A model generated the notes under the pieces. It was given only the letters and a program-made list of their open reading frames with translations. It was not told the origin of the DNA and searched no databases. The position numbers and the translations under genes are program-made. Positions 45,953 to 54,922 of a stretch of DNA of 64,000 nucleotides are shown piece after piece; within the stretch, counting starts at the first letter, position 1, and each line of letters begins with the position of its first letter. Source of the stretch: Collinsella aerofaciens (lineage in GTDB: Bacteria > Actinomycetota > Coriobacteriia > Coriobacteriales > Coriobacteriaceae); contig NZ_CABJDK010000004.1 in assembly GCF_902364355.1 (NCBI RefSeq), positions 64,682 through 128,681 of the forward strand. Reading direction: 5' to 3'.

Positions 45953-47290
45953 CTATGACCGGTCGCCTCCAAACAGATCGGGGCGAGTGGCCAGATAGGC
46001 ATCAAGAGCCTCGAGCGCACGGTCCGCATACGCCTGGTAGCGGTCGCGCTTGCTGCGACGCTTACCGTCCTCGAGCGGCGGCACCAGGCCAAAGTTGACA
46101 TGCATGGGCTGGTAGCCCACGGTGGCAGGATCGGTCGCATAGCCCACGAGCGCGCCCAGGGCGCCCACGCGGGGCAACTCGACGCCCGCGGCGCCGATAG
46201 CCTCGGCATAGGTGTTGAGCGCCGCGAGCAGACCGGTCGCCACGGCTTCCATGTACCCCTCGGTGCCGGTGATCTGACCGGCCAGGCGCACGCCGGTACC
46301 AGGCACGGCAAAGGTGCCATCGAGCACGTGCGGGGCGTCGACAAAGGTATTACGGTGCATGACACCGTAGCGGAAGAACTCAGCGTTCTCCAGGCCCGGC
46401 ACCATATGGAAGACGCGCTTCTGCTCGCCAAAGGTCAAGTTGGTCTGGAAGCCCACCAGGTTATAGGCGGTCTTCTCCTTATTCTCGGCACGCAGCTGAA
46501 TCGCCGCCCAGGGACGACGACCGGTTCGCGGGTCGGTGAGGCCGACGGGCTTCATGGCGCCAAAGCGAATGGCGTCCTTGCCGGTGCGCGCAACTTCCTC
46601 GGCAGGCTGGCAGGCCTGGAACAGATCGCCGCCCTCAAAGTCCTTGAGCACCACGCGGTCTGCCGTGGTAAGCGCCTCGATAAAGGCCTCGTACTCCTCC
46701 TTGTTGAGCGGAGCGTTGAGATAGTCGCCGCTCCCCTGCTCCTCGTAGCGCGACTGCGAGAACAGCACGTCCATATCGAGCGTGGAGGCATCGACGATCG
46801 GCGCCGCGGCGTCGAAGAACGCAAGGGCGTCGCCACCGACGAGCTTCATGACCTCTTCGCTCAGCGCCGGCGAGCACAAGGGGCCGGCGGCAATGACCAC
46901 GTGACCTTCGGGAATCTGCGTGACCTCGCCGTGAATGATCTCGATATTGGGACGGGCGGCAACCTCGGCCTCGACAAGCTCGGAAAACTTGACGCGGTCG
47001 ACCGCCAGGGCACCGCCGGCGGGAACAGCCGCGCGATGGGCGCAATCGAGCAGGACTGAACCCATGCGCTCAAGCTCGGCCTTCAGCAAACCAGCCGCGG
47101 AATCCGGACGGGTCGACTTAAACGAATTGGAACAGACGAGCTCTGCCAGGTGATCGGTATGGTGGGCCGGGGAGCTCACCTGGGGGCGCATCTCGCACAG
47201 CTTTACGGAAAACCCGCGATCCGCCAGCTGAATCGCGCACTCCGAACCCGCCAGACCGCCACCGATAACCGTCACCTGATCAAACAGCAT
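45953..47290 (-). CDS. trmFO: Methylenetetrahydrofolate-tRNA m5U54 methyltransferase TrmFO
   Basis: 445-residue folate/FAD-dependent enzyme forming ribothymidine at position 54 of tRNA. FAD motif VTVIGGGLAGSECAIQLADRG at the N terminus, ELVCSNSFKS and the GxGV(R)LAGQITGTEGYMEA segment are TrmFO hallmarks. AAAGGTGTTTGCAG precedes the chosen ATG at 47290. The dprA-trmFO-xer order resembles the dprA-topA-trmFO-xerC cluster of Firmicutes, except that topA is missing here. Confidence 0.94.
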   Translation of the reverse strand: MLFDQVTVIGGGLAGSECAIQLADRGFSVKLCEMRPQVSSPAHHTDHLAELVCSNSFKSTRPDSAAGLLKAELERMGSVLLDCAHRAAVPAGGALAVDRVKFSELVEAEVAARPNIEIIHGEVTQIPEGHVVIAAGPLCSPALSEEVMKLVGGDALAFFDAAAPIVDASTLDMDVLFSQSRYEEQGSGDYLNAPLNKEEYEAFIEALTTADRVVLKDFEGGDLFQACQPAEEVARTGKDAIRFGAMKPVGLTDPRTGRRPWAAIQLRAENKEKTAYNLVGFQTNLTFGEQKRVFHMVPGLENAEFFRYGVMHRNTFVDAPHVLDGTFAVPGTGVRLAGQITGTEGYMEAVATGLLAALNTYAEAIGAAGVELPRVGALGALVGYATDPATVGYQPMHVNFGLVPPLEDGKRRSKRDRYQAYADRALEALDAYLATRPDLFGGDRS

Positions 47291-47304
47291 CTGCAAACAC
47301 CTTT

Positions 47305-48240
47305 CTAATTGACATGTTTTCCATTGTGACCGAAGGGTGTCTGGGCGTGAAGAGCAAACTTGGAGGGCGCATACCTTCCATCCATCATGCGCTCGATAAG
47401 GCCCTCGAGCTCAAGCGAACCCAGGAGCTTAAGTACGCCAACGGCATCGAGCGAGACGAGTGCCGCGATGTCGTCGACCTTGAGCGGAGAGGCGATGAGT
47501 GCATGCATCACGGTCTGCTGTGTTTGATCTAGGTCGGCAATGCCGGGAGCATCGGGGCGCGAGTAGCGCAGGGTGCCGTAGATGCGTGAAATAGCCATCT
47601 CGATAGATTCCTCGTCGATGATGCAGCAGGCACCGTTCGCAATGAGGTAATTCGTGCCACGCGACTCGGGCGATAGGATCGACCCCGGCACGGCAAGAAG
47701 TTCTCGCCCCAAATCCATAGCAGCCTCGGCTGTAGAAAACGTCCCGGAAGGCATACCCGCCTCGGATACAAAGAGGGCTTGCGACAAGGCCGCGATTACG
47801 CGATTGCGGCGCGGAAAGGCAAACTTGCGCGGACCCATGCCCCACGGAGAGATCGACACGACCGCGCCACCCGTATCGAGCGTGCGCGTAATAAGCCCCG
47901 CGCTCGAACGCGGGTAGACCACGTCGGCGCCCGTCCCCAGCACCACGACGTGTTTGCCGCCAGCGTTGACCGCAGCCCAACCCGAGGCCTGGTCACAACC
48001 GACCGCGCCGCCCGAGACTACCGTCACGCCCGCCTCGACCGCCACCTTTGACGCAAGCTCTGCCACGGCAAGACCATACGGCGAGGCCTTGCGCGCGCCG
48101 ATGATGGAGAGCGCGGGCGTCGAAAGCACCTCGGGGTTGCCGCGCACATAGAGCGTCTGGGGTACATCAGAAAGCTCCAAAACGGTCTCGGGATACAACG
48201 TATCACCTGGATGCAGCTCGAAGGTTCCCTCGGCCATCAT
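47305..48240 (-). CDS. dprA: DNA processing protein DprA
   Basis: 311 residues. Binds incoming single-stranded DNA and loads RecA during transformation. Rossmann-like core with SIIGARKASPYGL, VVSGGAVGCDQASG and VVLGTGADVVYPRSS, and FPRRNRVIAALS. A C-terminal winged-helix-like segment (QQTVMHALIASPLKVDDIAAL) is present; the N-terminal SAM domain of longer DprA is absent. Start at 48240 (ATGATG behind GGAGGGACC) overlaps the comM stop. The frame is open upstream but inside comM. Confidence 0.92.
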   Translation of the reverse strand: MMAEGTFELHPGDTLYPETVLELSDVPQTLYVRGNPEVLSTPALSIIGARKASPYGLAVAELASKVAVEAGVTVVSGGAVGCDQASGWAAVNAGGKHVVVLGTGADVVYPRSSAGLITRTLDTGGAVVSISPWGMGPRKFAFPRRNRVIAALSQALFVSEAGMPSGTFSTAEAAMDLGRELLAVPGSILSPESRGTNYLIANGACCIIDEESIEMAISRIYGTLRYSRPDAPGIADLDQTQQTVMHALIASPLKVDDIAALVSLDAVGVLKLLGSLELEGLIERMMDGRYAPSKFALHAQTPFGHNGKHVN

Positions 48241-49760
48241 TGGTCCCTCCTTCCCTGGTACATCGCCGCCTCGAGCACGTGGTCCTGCGTCACATGCTCG
48301 CTCTCGGCGACATCTGCGATCGTGCGCGCAATGCGAACCAGGCGCACGATGCCGCGGCCCGTGAGATGCGTGCGCTTCGACAGGCCGAGCACACACTTCT
48401 CCGCCGCATCATCGAGCTCAAAGGTCGAAACGACGCCGTCAATGGACCGTGTCTCGTCATCCTCGGCCTCGGCATCCGCATCGTCCATACGGGATTCGCG
48501 CCAAGCGCGAAAAGCGCGACCGCGCACAACGTAGTCACGTAACTCAGCTGACGACATACCCTCCGCGCCCTCGATAATCACCTGAGGGTCGGGACGGGTC
48601 ACATCGATCATCATGTCGATACGGTCGGCCAAAGGACCGCGCAGTTTAGACCGATAGCGCTCGACCATCGCCGCCGAGCAGCGACACGGTACCTCACGAT
48701 CGCCCAAAAAGCCGCAGGGGCAGGGATTGCTCGCAGCCAGCAGCTGAAAGCGCGACGGGAAGGTAAAAGCCCCGTCGACGCGTACGATCCTGACGTAGCC
48801 GCGTTCGATGGGCTGACGCAGCGTCTGCAGCACACCCGTGGGAAACTCGGCAAGCTCGTCCAAAAATAGCACGCCGCCATGAGCAAGGCTGATCTCACCC
48901 GGGTGCACCGGGCGCCCACCGCCGATAAGACCTGCGGTCGAAATACTGTGATGGGGACTGCGGAAGGGCCGGTGCCCCGCCAACAAGCCATCAATGTTCT
49001 CACCCAAAACCGAATGGATGCACAGCGCCTCCTGTTGATCCTCAACGGAAAGCTCGGGCAGGATGCCGGTCATACGACGCGCGAGCATCGTCTTGCCCGA
49101 TCCCGGGGACCCGATCATGAGCAAGCCGAGTTCTCCTGCCGCCGCAAGCGCCATGCCGCGTTTAGCGACTTCCTGCCCCAGCACGTCGGCATAGTCGAGC
49201 TCAGGCTCAAAGGTCGCCTCGACGCCCTCGGAATCCAGATAGTGCCGAGCCGCCTCGCCCATGCCATGGGCAAGCTGAGACAAATGATCGATGAATCCAC
49301 AATCCACGCCCGCGAGCGGCACATGCTGATCGGACCTGCCGGCGATAAAGGACAGCCCCATATCACGCGCCAATAGCTGAAACGCCACCTCGCCCTTGAC
49401 GGGAAGCACCGTACCGTCCAAGCCGAGCTCGCCGGCGATAAGGCAGCGATCGAGGTTGTCACGGGGAATCTGCCCATCGGCCGCCAGAACCGCGATGGCG
49501 ATGGGCAGATCAAAGCCGCTACCGGTCTTGCGAATATCGCCGGGCGCTAGGTTGACCGTAATGCCCGAGCGTGGGATCTCGAACCCGGCGGAGCGCATCG
49601 CGCAGCGAATACGACCGCGTGACTCCATCACCTCCATGCTCGGAATGCCGAGCATTTGGATGCCCGGAACACCACCGGCAAGCGAGACCTCGACCGTGAC
49701 GTGAATCGCCTCGACGCCGCGGATGCAGGCCGCGTGAACGGCAAACGTCTCGAACGCCAT
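48237..49760 (-). CDS. comM: ComM/YifB-family Mg-chelatase-like AAA+ ATPase
   Basis: 507 residues. N-terminal Lon-like substrate domain with VEVSLAGGVPGIQMLGIPS, AAA+ core with Walker A GSPGSGKTML and FLDELAEF (Walker B-like), then a Mg-chelatase C-terminal domain. In Vibrio and Haemophilus ComM promotes branch migration of heteroduplex during transformation; the function in Actinobacteria is inferred. The start overlaps the yraN stop as TGATG and the end overlaps dprA, so the three genes are translationally coupled. Confidence 0.91.
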   Translation of the reverse strand: MAFETFAVHAACIRGVEAIHVTVEVSLAGGVPGIQMLGIPSMEVMESRGRIRCAMRSAGFEIPRSGITVNLAPGDIRKTGSGFDLPIAIAVLAADGQIPRDNLDRCLIAGELGLDGTVLPVKGEVAFQLLARDMGLSFIAGRSDQHVPLAGVDCGFIDHLSQLAHGMGEAARHYLDSEGVEATFEPELDYADVLGQEVAKRGMALAAAGELGLLMIGSPGSGKTMLARRMTGILPELSVEDQQEALCIHSVLGENIDGLLAGHRPFRSPHHSISTAGLIGGGRPVHPGEISLAHGGVLFLDELAEFPTGVLQTLRQPIERGYVRIVRVDGAFTFPSRFQLLAASNPCPCGFLGDREVPCRCSAAMVERYRSKLRGPLADRIDMMIDVTRPDPQVIIEGAEGMSSAELRDYVVRGRAFRAWRESRMDDADAEAEDDETRSIDGVVSTFELDDAAEKCVLGLSKRTHLTGRGIVRLVRIARTIADVAESEHVTQDHVLEAAMYQGRRDQ

Positions 49761-50245
49761 CACGACACCTGCCAATCGAACGCGTTGTACTGATGCTCGA
49801 TCTCAGCGATATGCCCGCCACGAATGGTGACGCCCACGGCATCGAAGCGAATCGCCTTGAGCGGATAATGCTCCATGAGATAGCAACTTGCGATGCGGCG
49901 GTAGCGGCGTTGCTTTTGGGCGTCCACGGCCTCCTCGGGAAAGACCCGCGTGCTGCAATCCAGTGCGACGCGTCTGGTCTTGACCTCGGCCATCACCACG
50001 ACATCGTCGAGCTCATCGAGCAGCACCAGATCGGCCTCGCCCTCGGTGCAACGATAACCCTGCTCCAGCAAGGTGTAGCCGCGCTCGTTAAAGTAGTCGA
50101 TGGTGATCAGCTCGCCCAGCATGCCCAGCTCGCGGGGACTGAGTCCCTTGATAAACTCGGGCGTCATCGCCCCGCAGTCGAGCTCGCCGTTTTCCCAACG
50201 CTCCTTGAGCTGCTGCGTCTTGCTCTTTTTGCTTGCGGCACTCAT
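49760..50245 (-). CDS. yraN: YraN-family (UPF0102) putative endonuclease
   Basis: 161 residues. The restriction-endonuclease-like fold is visible in GELITIDYFNERGYTLLEQG followed by CTEGEADLVLLDE and VVMAEVKTRR, giving the E...D...ExK motif. Usual length is ~120; here 40 extra N-terminal residues (KKSKTQQLKERWENGELD) are basic and low in similarity. AAAGGAGACCCC precedes the ATG at 50245. Role unknown; position next to comM and dprA points to DNA processing. Confidence 0.88.
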   Translation of the reverse strand: MSAASKKSKTQQLKERWENGELDCGAMTPEFIKGLSPRELGMLGELITIDYFNERGYTLLEQGYRCTEGEADLVLLDELDDVVVMAEVKTRRVALDCSTRVFPEEAVDAQKQRRYRRIASCYLMEHYPLKAIRFDAVGVTIRGGHIAEIEHQYNAFDWQVS

Positions 50246-50343
50246 GGGGTCTCCTTTCCCGCACACTGCATTGCCCCGATGATGAGGGCACCTTTCATGC
50301 GGGTAAGTACCGGAAGCAAACCAAAAGCTGACCAAATGCCGTC

Positions 50344-50386
50344 AAAAAACGGGCCGTACGCAGCAATGCTGTTGCATACGGCCCGC
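50344..50386 (-). terminator. Rho-independent terminator after rnhB
   Basis: Minus-strand GCGGGCCGTATGCAA...TTGCTGCGTACGGCCCG followed by six Ts; ends the rplS-rnhB unit about 50 nt after the rnhB stop. Confidence 0.88.
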
Positions 50387-50410
50387 TACCAGCAGGTTTA
50401 TAAAACCCCT

Positions 50411-50437
50411 GAGGTCCCTGTCTCCACAATTGACCTA
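50411..50437. repeat. REP-like hairpin overlapping the rnhB stop codon
   Basis: Minus strand AGGTC-AATTGTGGAGACAGG-GACCT: 5-bp arms around a core with GGAGACAGG, like the RAYT-linked hairpins. The first arm base pairs overlap the TAG stop of rnhB (50435-50437). It is a single orphan copy without a neighbouring transposase. Confidence 0.45.
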
Positions 50438-51223
50438 GAAAAGGCGCTCAGTCTGCAGAAAGTTTCCGCAAAAGCTCACGCGGTGCAGTGGACAAAGTCC
50501 ATGTTTGCGAATGGCCTCGATGTGCTCGGGGCTTGCGTAGCCTTTCGATTCGGCCAAATGGTACTCGGGATACTCGGCATCGTACTCGACCATCATCTCA
50601 TCACGCGTGACCTTGGCCATGATGGACGCCGCGGCGATACAGGCGATCTTGGCATCGCCCTTCACCACGTCGCGCTCGTTGGGAACGGCGCCCAAGGGGT
50701 TACCGTCCATAAGCACGCAATCGGGCTCGAGCCCCGTATCGGCCACGGCGCCCGCGACAGCGGCTCGAATGGCGCGGGCCATGCCCATCTCATCGATATC
50801 CTTAGGCGCGATATGGCAAAAACCAATTGCCGTCGCCACCTCGGCAATCTTCACTGAGAGCAACTCGCGGCGCGCCGGCGTGAGCTTTTTGGAATCGTTG
50901 ATGCCCCAGACGCGCGGCTCCATAGGAAGGCAGACGGCGCATACCGTCAAAGGACCGGCCACCGATCCGCGACCCACCTCGTCGACACCAACGACTACCC
51001 CATCGCCGCCAAGCTCATGCATAAGCTCGTACATGTCATTGACGCGCTCGCGCTCGGCAAGTTCCTTGCCATGGCGCTTAAGAGCACGCTCGCAAGCCTT
51101 GATCACCTGCTGGCGCGGGTCCTCGCGATAATGCTCCACGAGGGCGGGGATCTCCTCAAACGTAGCGCTCGCCAACTCACCGGCAACCTGCGATGCCGAA
51201 ACCGAGCTCGTCATATTGGCCAT
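50435..51223 (-). CDS. rnhB: Ribonuclease HII
   Basis: 262 residues, removes ribonucleotides from RNA-DNA hybrids. Catalytic DE in VVVGVDEVGRGSVAGP, later Asp in EPDCVLMDGNPLG and the C-terminal KGYASPEHIEAIRKHGLCPLHRVSF are diagnostic. The first ~75 residues are a helical extension common in Gram-positive RNase HII. AAGGAGGGCCTGGT precedes the ATG at 51223. Follows rplS, a classical pairing. Confidence 0.95.
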   Translation of the reverse strand: MANMTSSVSASQVAGELASATFEEIPALVEHYREDPRQQVIKACERALKRHGKELAERERVNDMYELMHELGGDGVVVGVDEVGRGSVAGPLTVCAVCLPMEPRVWGINDSKKLTPARRELLSVKIAEVATAIGFCHIAPKDIDEMGMARAIRAAVAGAVADTGLEPDCVLMDGNPLGAVPNERDVVKGDAKIACIAAASIMAKVTRDEMMVEYDAEYPEYHLAESKGYASPEHIEAIRKHGLCPLHRVSFCGNFLQTERLF

Positions 51224-51251
51224 ACCAGGCCCTCCTTGCATGCAAATCAGA

Positions 51252-51283
51252 TAAAAAGAAGGGCCACCCGAAGGTGACCCTTG
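51252..51283 (-). terminator. Terminator-like hairpin between rplS and rnhB
   Basis: Minus-strand AAGGGTCACC-TTCG-GGTGGCCCTT followed by CTTTTT: a compact stem with a UUCG tetraloop. It lies in the rplS-rnhB gap, so it may reduce rnhB expression relative to the ribosomal protein. Confidence 0.85.
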
Positions 51284-51316
51284 TGTCCAAACGAGTGGAC
51301 AGACGCTGCGATCTTC

Positions 51317-51658
51317 TTAGCGCTTCTCGGGGATGCGAGCAGCCTTGCCCACCTTGTCGCGGAGGTAGTACAGCTTGGCGCGACGGACGCGACCATGACG
51401 AACGACCTCGAGCTTGGCGATCTTGGGGCTGTGAAGCGGGAAGGTACGCTCAACACCGACACCGAAGGACATCTTGCGGACGGTGAAGGTCTCGCGGGCA
51501 CCGGCGCCGGCCATGCGGATGACGTCGCCCTGGAAGACCTGGATGCGCTCGCGGTCGCCTTCCTTAATGCGGTAGTGAACCTTGACGTTGTCGGCGACGC
51601 GAACCTGAGGAATGTCCTCGCGGATCTGCTGACGCTCGATTGCGCGGATGTAATCCAT
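51317..51658 (-). CDS. rplS: 50S ribosomal protein L19
   Basis: 113 residues, the normal length. [47 protein letters not shown] and the [18 protein letters not shown] segment fit L19, which sits at the 30S-50S interface. TAAGGAATTGCAC precedes the ATG at 51658. Usually directly after trmD; here five genes separate them. Confidence 0.96.
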   Translation of the reverse strand: MDYIRAIERQQIREDIPQVRVADNVKVHYRIKEGDRERIQVFQGDVIRMAGAGARETFTVRKMSFGVGVERTFPLHSPKIAKLEVVRHGRVRRAKLYYLRDKVGKAARIPEKR

Positions 51659-51800
51659 GTGCAATTCCTTACTCTTCTAGAGGTGCCGTACCACCCTGGC
51701 CGGCACGTAGTTGAACAAACGTATTCGAGTATACACGCGCGGGTTTCTGCTGCAAGAACAATTTTTTACGCAGACAAAAAGACAAAACCCGCACATGATA

Positions 51801-51830
51801 ACCGCCCGCCTCACGAATGAGACGGGCGGT
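51801..51830 (-). terminator. Hairpin after ppdK
   Basis: Minus-strand ACCGCCCGTCTCATTCGTGAGGCGGGCGGT: an 11-bp stem about 40 nt after the ppdK stop. Followed by TTATCATGTG rather than a T-run, so termination may be weak or depend on downstream Ts (TTTTGTCTTTTTG). Confidence 0.6.
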
Positions 51831-51868
51831 ATGAAGGGGCGCTACGCTAGGCGTCGATGCGCAGGGGG

Positions 51869-54619
51869 CTAGGCGCTGCGCTTGGCCTCGAGCTTGGCCT
51901 GAGCGGCAGCCAGGCGCGCGAGGGGCACGCGATAGGGCGAGCAGGACACGTAGTCCACGTCGGCCACGTTAAACAGGCCCTTGATGGACTTGGGGTCGCC
52001 GCCGTGCTCGCCGCACACGCCAAAGTGCATGTCGGGATTGGTGGCGCGGCCCTTCTCGACGGCCAAGCGCACGAGCTCCAGCACCGCCGTGTCGATAGTC
52101 TCGAAGGGATTGTCCTTCAGGATCTTCTTGTGCATGTACAGCGGGATGAACTTGGCCTCGGCATCGTCACGAGAGAAGCCGAAGGTCGTCTGCGTGAGGT
52201 CGTTGGTGCCAAAGCAGAAGAAGTCGGCATGATGGGCGATCTCGTCAGCGACCATGCAGGCACGCGGCAGCTCGAGCATCGTGCCCACGGGAATATTGAG
52301 CTCGACGCCTTCCTCGGCGGAAACCTCTGCGATCACGCGCTCGATGACCTCGCGGGTCTGGACATGCTCAGCCGTGATGGAAACGAGCGGAACCATGATC
52401 TCGGGGCGCGGGTCGACACCATCCTTGATAAGGCGGGCAGCAGCCGTGGCCACAGCGCGGACCTGCATGAGCGGCAGATCGCCAAAGACGACGGACAGGC
52501 GCACGCCGCGCAGGCCGAGCATCGGGTTGGACTCGACCATGCCGTCAATGCGACGCAGGCGGGCGCGCAGGACGGCAAGCTCTTCCTCGCTGACGCCAGC
52601 GGCTTCCTTCTTGGTGATGGCGACCTCGAGCTCGCGAGGATTATCCAGGAACTCATGAAGCGGCGGATCGAGCAGGCGGACGACCACATCGCGACCGGAC
52701 ATGGTCTTGAACATCGCCAGGAAGTCCTCGGTCTGAACCTTGAGCAAGTCGGCCAGGGCCTGCTGCTTCACGGCCTCATCGTCAGACAGGATAAAGCTCT
52801 GGATGATGTTCTTGCGATCGCCCAGGAACATGTGCTCGGTGCGGCACAGACCGATGGCCTCGGCGCCAAACTCGAGCGCGAGCTCGGCATCCTCGGGGTT
52901 GTCGGCATTAACGCGCACGTGGTTGGCGTGGCCACCGGTCTCGTCCAGACGAATCTCGTCGGCCCAGGACAGGATAGTGTCCAGATCGCCGGTGAGCTCG
53001 GCCGAAACCAGATCAACAGCGCCGTCGACGACGATACCCTGGGTACCGTCGATGGAGATGACATCACCCTCATGCAGCACGCGGTCGCTGCCCTCGATGT
53101 GCACGACCTTCTCGGCGGCGTCGATATGGAAGCGTTCGACACCGCAGACGCAGGGCGTACCCATACCGCGGGCGATAACGGCGGCATGGCTCGTCTTGCC
53201 ACCGTGACTGGTCAGGATGCCCTCGGCGGCAACCATACCCTTCAGGTCGTCGGGGTTGGTCTCCCAGCGAACCAGAATGACCTTGTGGCCCTCGGCGGAA
53301 CGCGCGACGGCGTCATCACTCGAGAACACGACCTCACCCACGGCGGCACCGGGGCTGGCGTTAAGGCCGCTGGCCAGGGCCTCGTACTTCTTGGAGGCGT
53401 CGAACTGCGGGTGCAGGAGCTGATCGAGCTGCGCGGGATCGATGCGGCTCACGGCCTCCTCGCGGGTGATGAGGCCCTCCTCGACCATCTCGATAGCGAT
53501 GCGCAGGGCGGCGGTAGCAGTGCGCTTGCCCACGCGGGTCTGGAGCATCCAGAGCTTGCCCTGCTCGATGGTGAACTCGATATCGCACATATCGCGGTAA
53601 TGATCCTCGAGCGTCAGGAACACGCGCTCGAGCTCCTCACCTGCGGACTCGAGGCCCGGGGTGGTCTTGAGGTCGGCAATGGGCTCGGTGTTGCGGATGC
53701 CGGCGACGACATCCTCGCCCTGCGCGTTGACCAGAAAGTCGCCGTAGAACTCCTTAGTGCCGTCGGCCGGGTTGCGCGTAAAGGCGACGCCGGTCGCAGA
53801 GGTCTCCCCCTTGTTGCCAAAGGCCATGGCTTGGACGTTGACGGCAGTACCGAGCTCGTCGGAGATGCCGTGCTGTTTGCGGTAGATGCAGGCGCGCTCG
53901 TTCATCCAGCTGCCAAAGACGGCCTGGATGGCAAGGCGCAGCTGAAGCTCCGGGTCGTGCGGGAAGACGGGCTTGCCGTCAGCGACCTCGAGCTCGGGAT
54001 ACAGGGCAGCCTCGACGTTCTCGGAGAAGATGCCCTTGAAGGTCTCGACGAGTTCCTGCAGGTCCTCGGCCGAAAGCTCGGAATCGACGCGAACGCCGGC
54101 GACCAGGCGGGCCTGGGTCAGGGCATTCTCGAACAAGTCGGCATCGACACCCATGACGACGTTGGAGAACATCTGGATAAAGCGGCGGTAGCTATCCCAG
54201 GCAAAGCGCGGGTTTTGCGTCTGGGCGATAAGGCCCTGGACGGAATCGTCGTTGAGGCCCAGGTTGAGAACCGTGTCCATCATGCCGGGCATGGAGAACG
54301 GAGCGCCCGAGCGGACCGACACGAGCAGCGGATCGGAGGCATCGCCGAGCTTCTTGCCGCAGCGGGCCTCGAGGTCGACCTCGGCGGCAACGATCTCGTC
54401 GAGCGCGCCCTCCGGCCACACGTTGCCGGCGCCGGAGTACTCAACGCAAGTCTGGCAGGTAATGGTAAAGCCACCGGGAACCGGCAGGCCGATACGGCTC
54501 ATCTCGGCAAGGTTAGCGCCCTTGCCACCAAGCACGAAGTTCATGGACTTGTCGCCCTCGGTGACACAGGTGCCCTGGGCGTCGGTTCCAAAACGGTAAA
54601 CCCTCTTGCAATCGCTCAC
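51869..54619 (-). CDS. ppdK: Pyruvate, phosphate dikinase
   Basis: 916 residues; interconverts pyruvate + ATP + Pi and PEP + AMP + PPi. N-terminal nucleotide-binding domain (VLGGKGANLAEMSRIGLPVP), phospho-histidine domain with GGKTSHAAVIARGMG (catalytic His in TSH; the Thr is the regulatory phosphorylation site in known PPDK), and the PEP-binding barrel ending CGEHGGDP and FNVADVDYVSCSPYRVP. GTG start behind GAAGGGGAAGTATC. Adjacent DUF299 gene encodes its regulator. In anaerobes it can operate in glycolytic or gluconeogenic direction; not decided by sequence. Confidence 0.96.
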   Translation of the reverse strand: MSDCKRVYRFGTDAQGTCVTEGDKSMNFVLGGKGANLAEMSRIGLPVPGGFTITCQTCVEYSGAGNVWPEGALDEIVAAEVDLEARCGKKLGDASDPLLVSVRSGAPFSMPGMMDTVLNLGLNDDSVQGLIAQTQNPRFAWDSYRRFIQMFSNVVMGVDADLFENALTQARLVAGVRVDSELSAEDLQELVETFKGIFSENVEAALYPELEVADGKPVFPHDPELQLRLAIQAVFGSWMNERACIYRKQHGISDELGTAVNVQAMAFGNKGETSATGVAFTRNPADGTKEFYGDFLVNAQGEDVVAGIRNTEPIADLKTTPGLESAGEELERVFLTLEDHYRDMCDIEFTIEQGKLWMLQTRVGKRTATAALRIAIEMVEEGLITREEAVSRIDPAQLDQLLHPQFDASKKYEALASGLNASPGAAVGEVVFSSDDAVARSAEGHKVILVRWETNPDDLKGMVAAEGILTSHGGKTSHAAVIARGMGTPCVCGVERFHIDAAEKVVHIEGSDRVLHEGDVISIDGTQGIVVDGAVDLVSAELTGDLDTILSWADEIRLDETGGHANHVRVNADNPEDAELALEFGAEAIGLCRTEHMFLGDRKNIIQSFILSDDEAVKQQALADLLKVQTEDFLAMFKTMSGRDVVVRLLDPPLHEFLDNPRELEVAITKKEAAGVSEEELAVLRARLRRIDGMVESNPMLGLRGVRLSVVFGDLPLMQVRAVATAAARLIKDGVDPRPEIMVPLVSITAEHVQTREVIERVIAEVSAEEGVELNIPVGTMLELPRACMVADEIAHHADFFCFGTNDLTQTTFGFSRDDAEAKFIPLYMHKKILKDNPFETIDTAVLELVRLAVEKGRATNPDMHFGVCGEHGGDPKSIKGLFNVADVDYVSCSPYRVPLARLAAAQAKLEAKRSA

Positions 54620-54741
54620 GATACTTCCCCTTCCATGCGCTTACGCGCACGACCGTGGTAACGAATCGACCCGCCGGATGCAGGCCGTGAGGGAACTATA
54701 CGGCGGGTTTTGGGCAGGCTTGAGCAGAGGGTGCGCGGTTT

Positions 54742-54853
54742 GGTAAACGTGCTAAAACTAGCGGTAAACGGTAGGTAAAGGTGGTTACCTTATGAAGATA
54801 CCAATATAAGAAACTCGCAGGTAAAATACAAGTTAATTGCTAAACCGCTTTAC
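54742..54853. promoter_or_regulatory. Cluster of GGTAAA/TTTACC motifs upstream of ppdK
   Basis: In the 303-bp ppdR-ppdK gap, GGTAAA occurs at 54742, 54763, 54774 and 54819, with GGTTACC at 54783 and TTTACC at 54848. The region is unusually AT-rich for this window. Repeated half-sites in a promoter region suggest a cooperative regulator, not identified here. Confidence 0.4.
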
Positions 54854-54876
54854 CAATTCAGGCTAATTAGCCACTC

Positions 54877-54913
54877 CAATGATTTTTTAATCCCCGTCCC
54901 AGAAAAATCATCA
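54877..54913. repeat. Orphan REP-like hairpin, RAYT unit 2 family
   Basis: AATGATT and AATCAT-like arms enclose a core that reads GGGACGGGGAT on the minus strand, closely matching the hairpins flanking the second RAYT (62885-62919 and 63771-63805). Sits just downstream of the ppdR stop, about 8 kb from that transposase; evidence of spread in trans. Confidence 0.75.
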
Positions 54914-54922
54914 CAGAAAGGA

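Noticed and set aside
51857..54661. Long open frame antisense to ppdK (and similar ones over lepA, era, glyS)
   Set aside because: Same shadow effect; the minus-strand proteins have complete family motifs.
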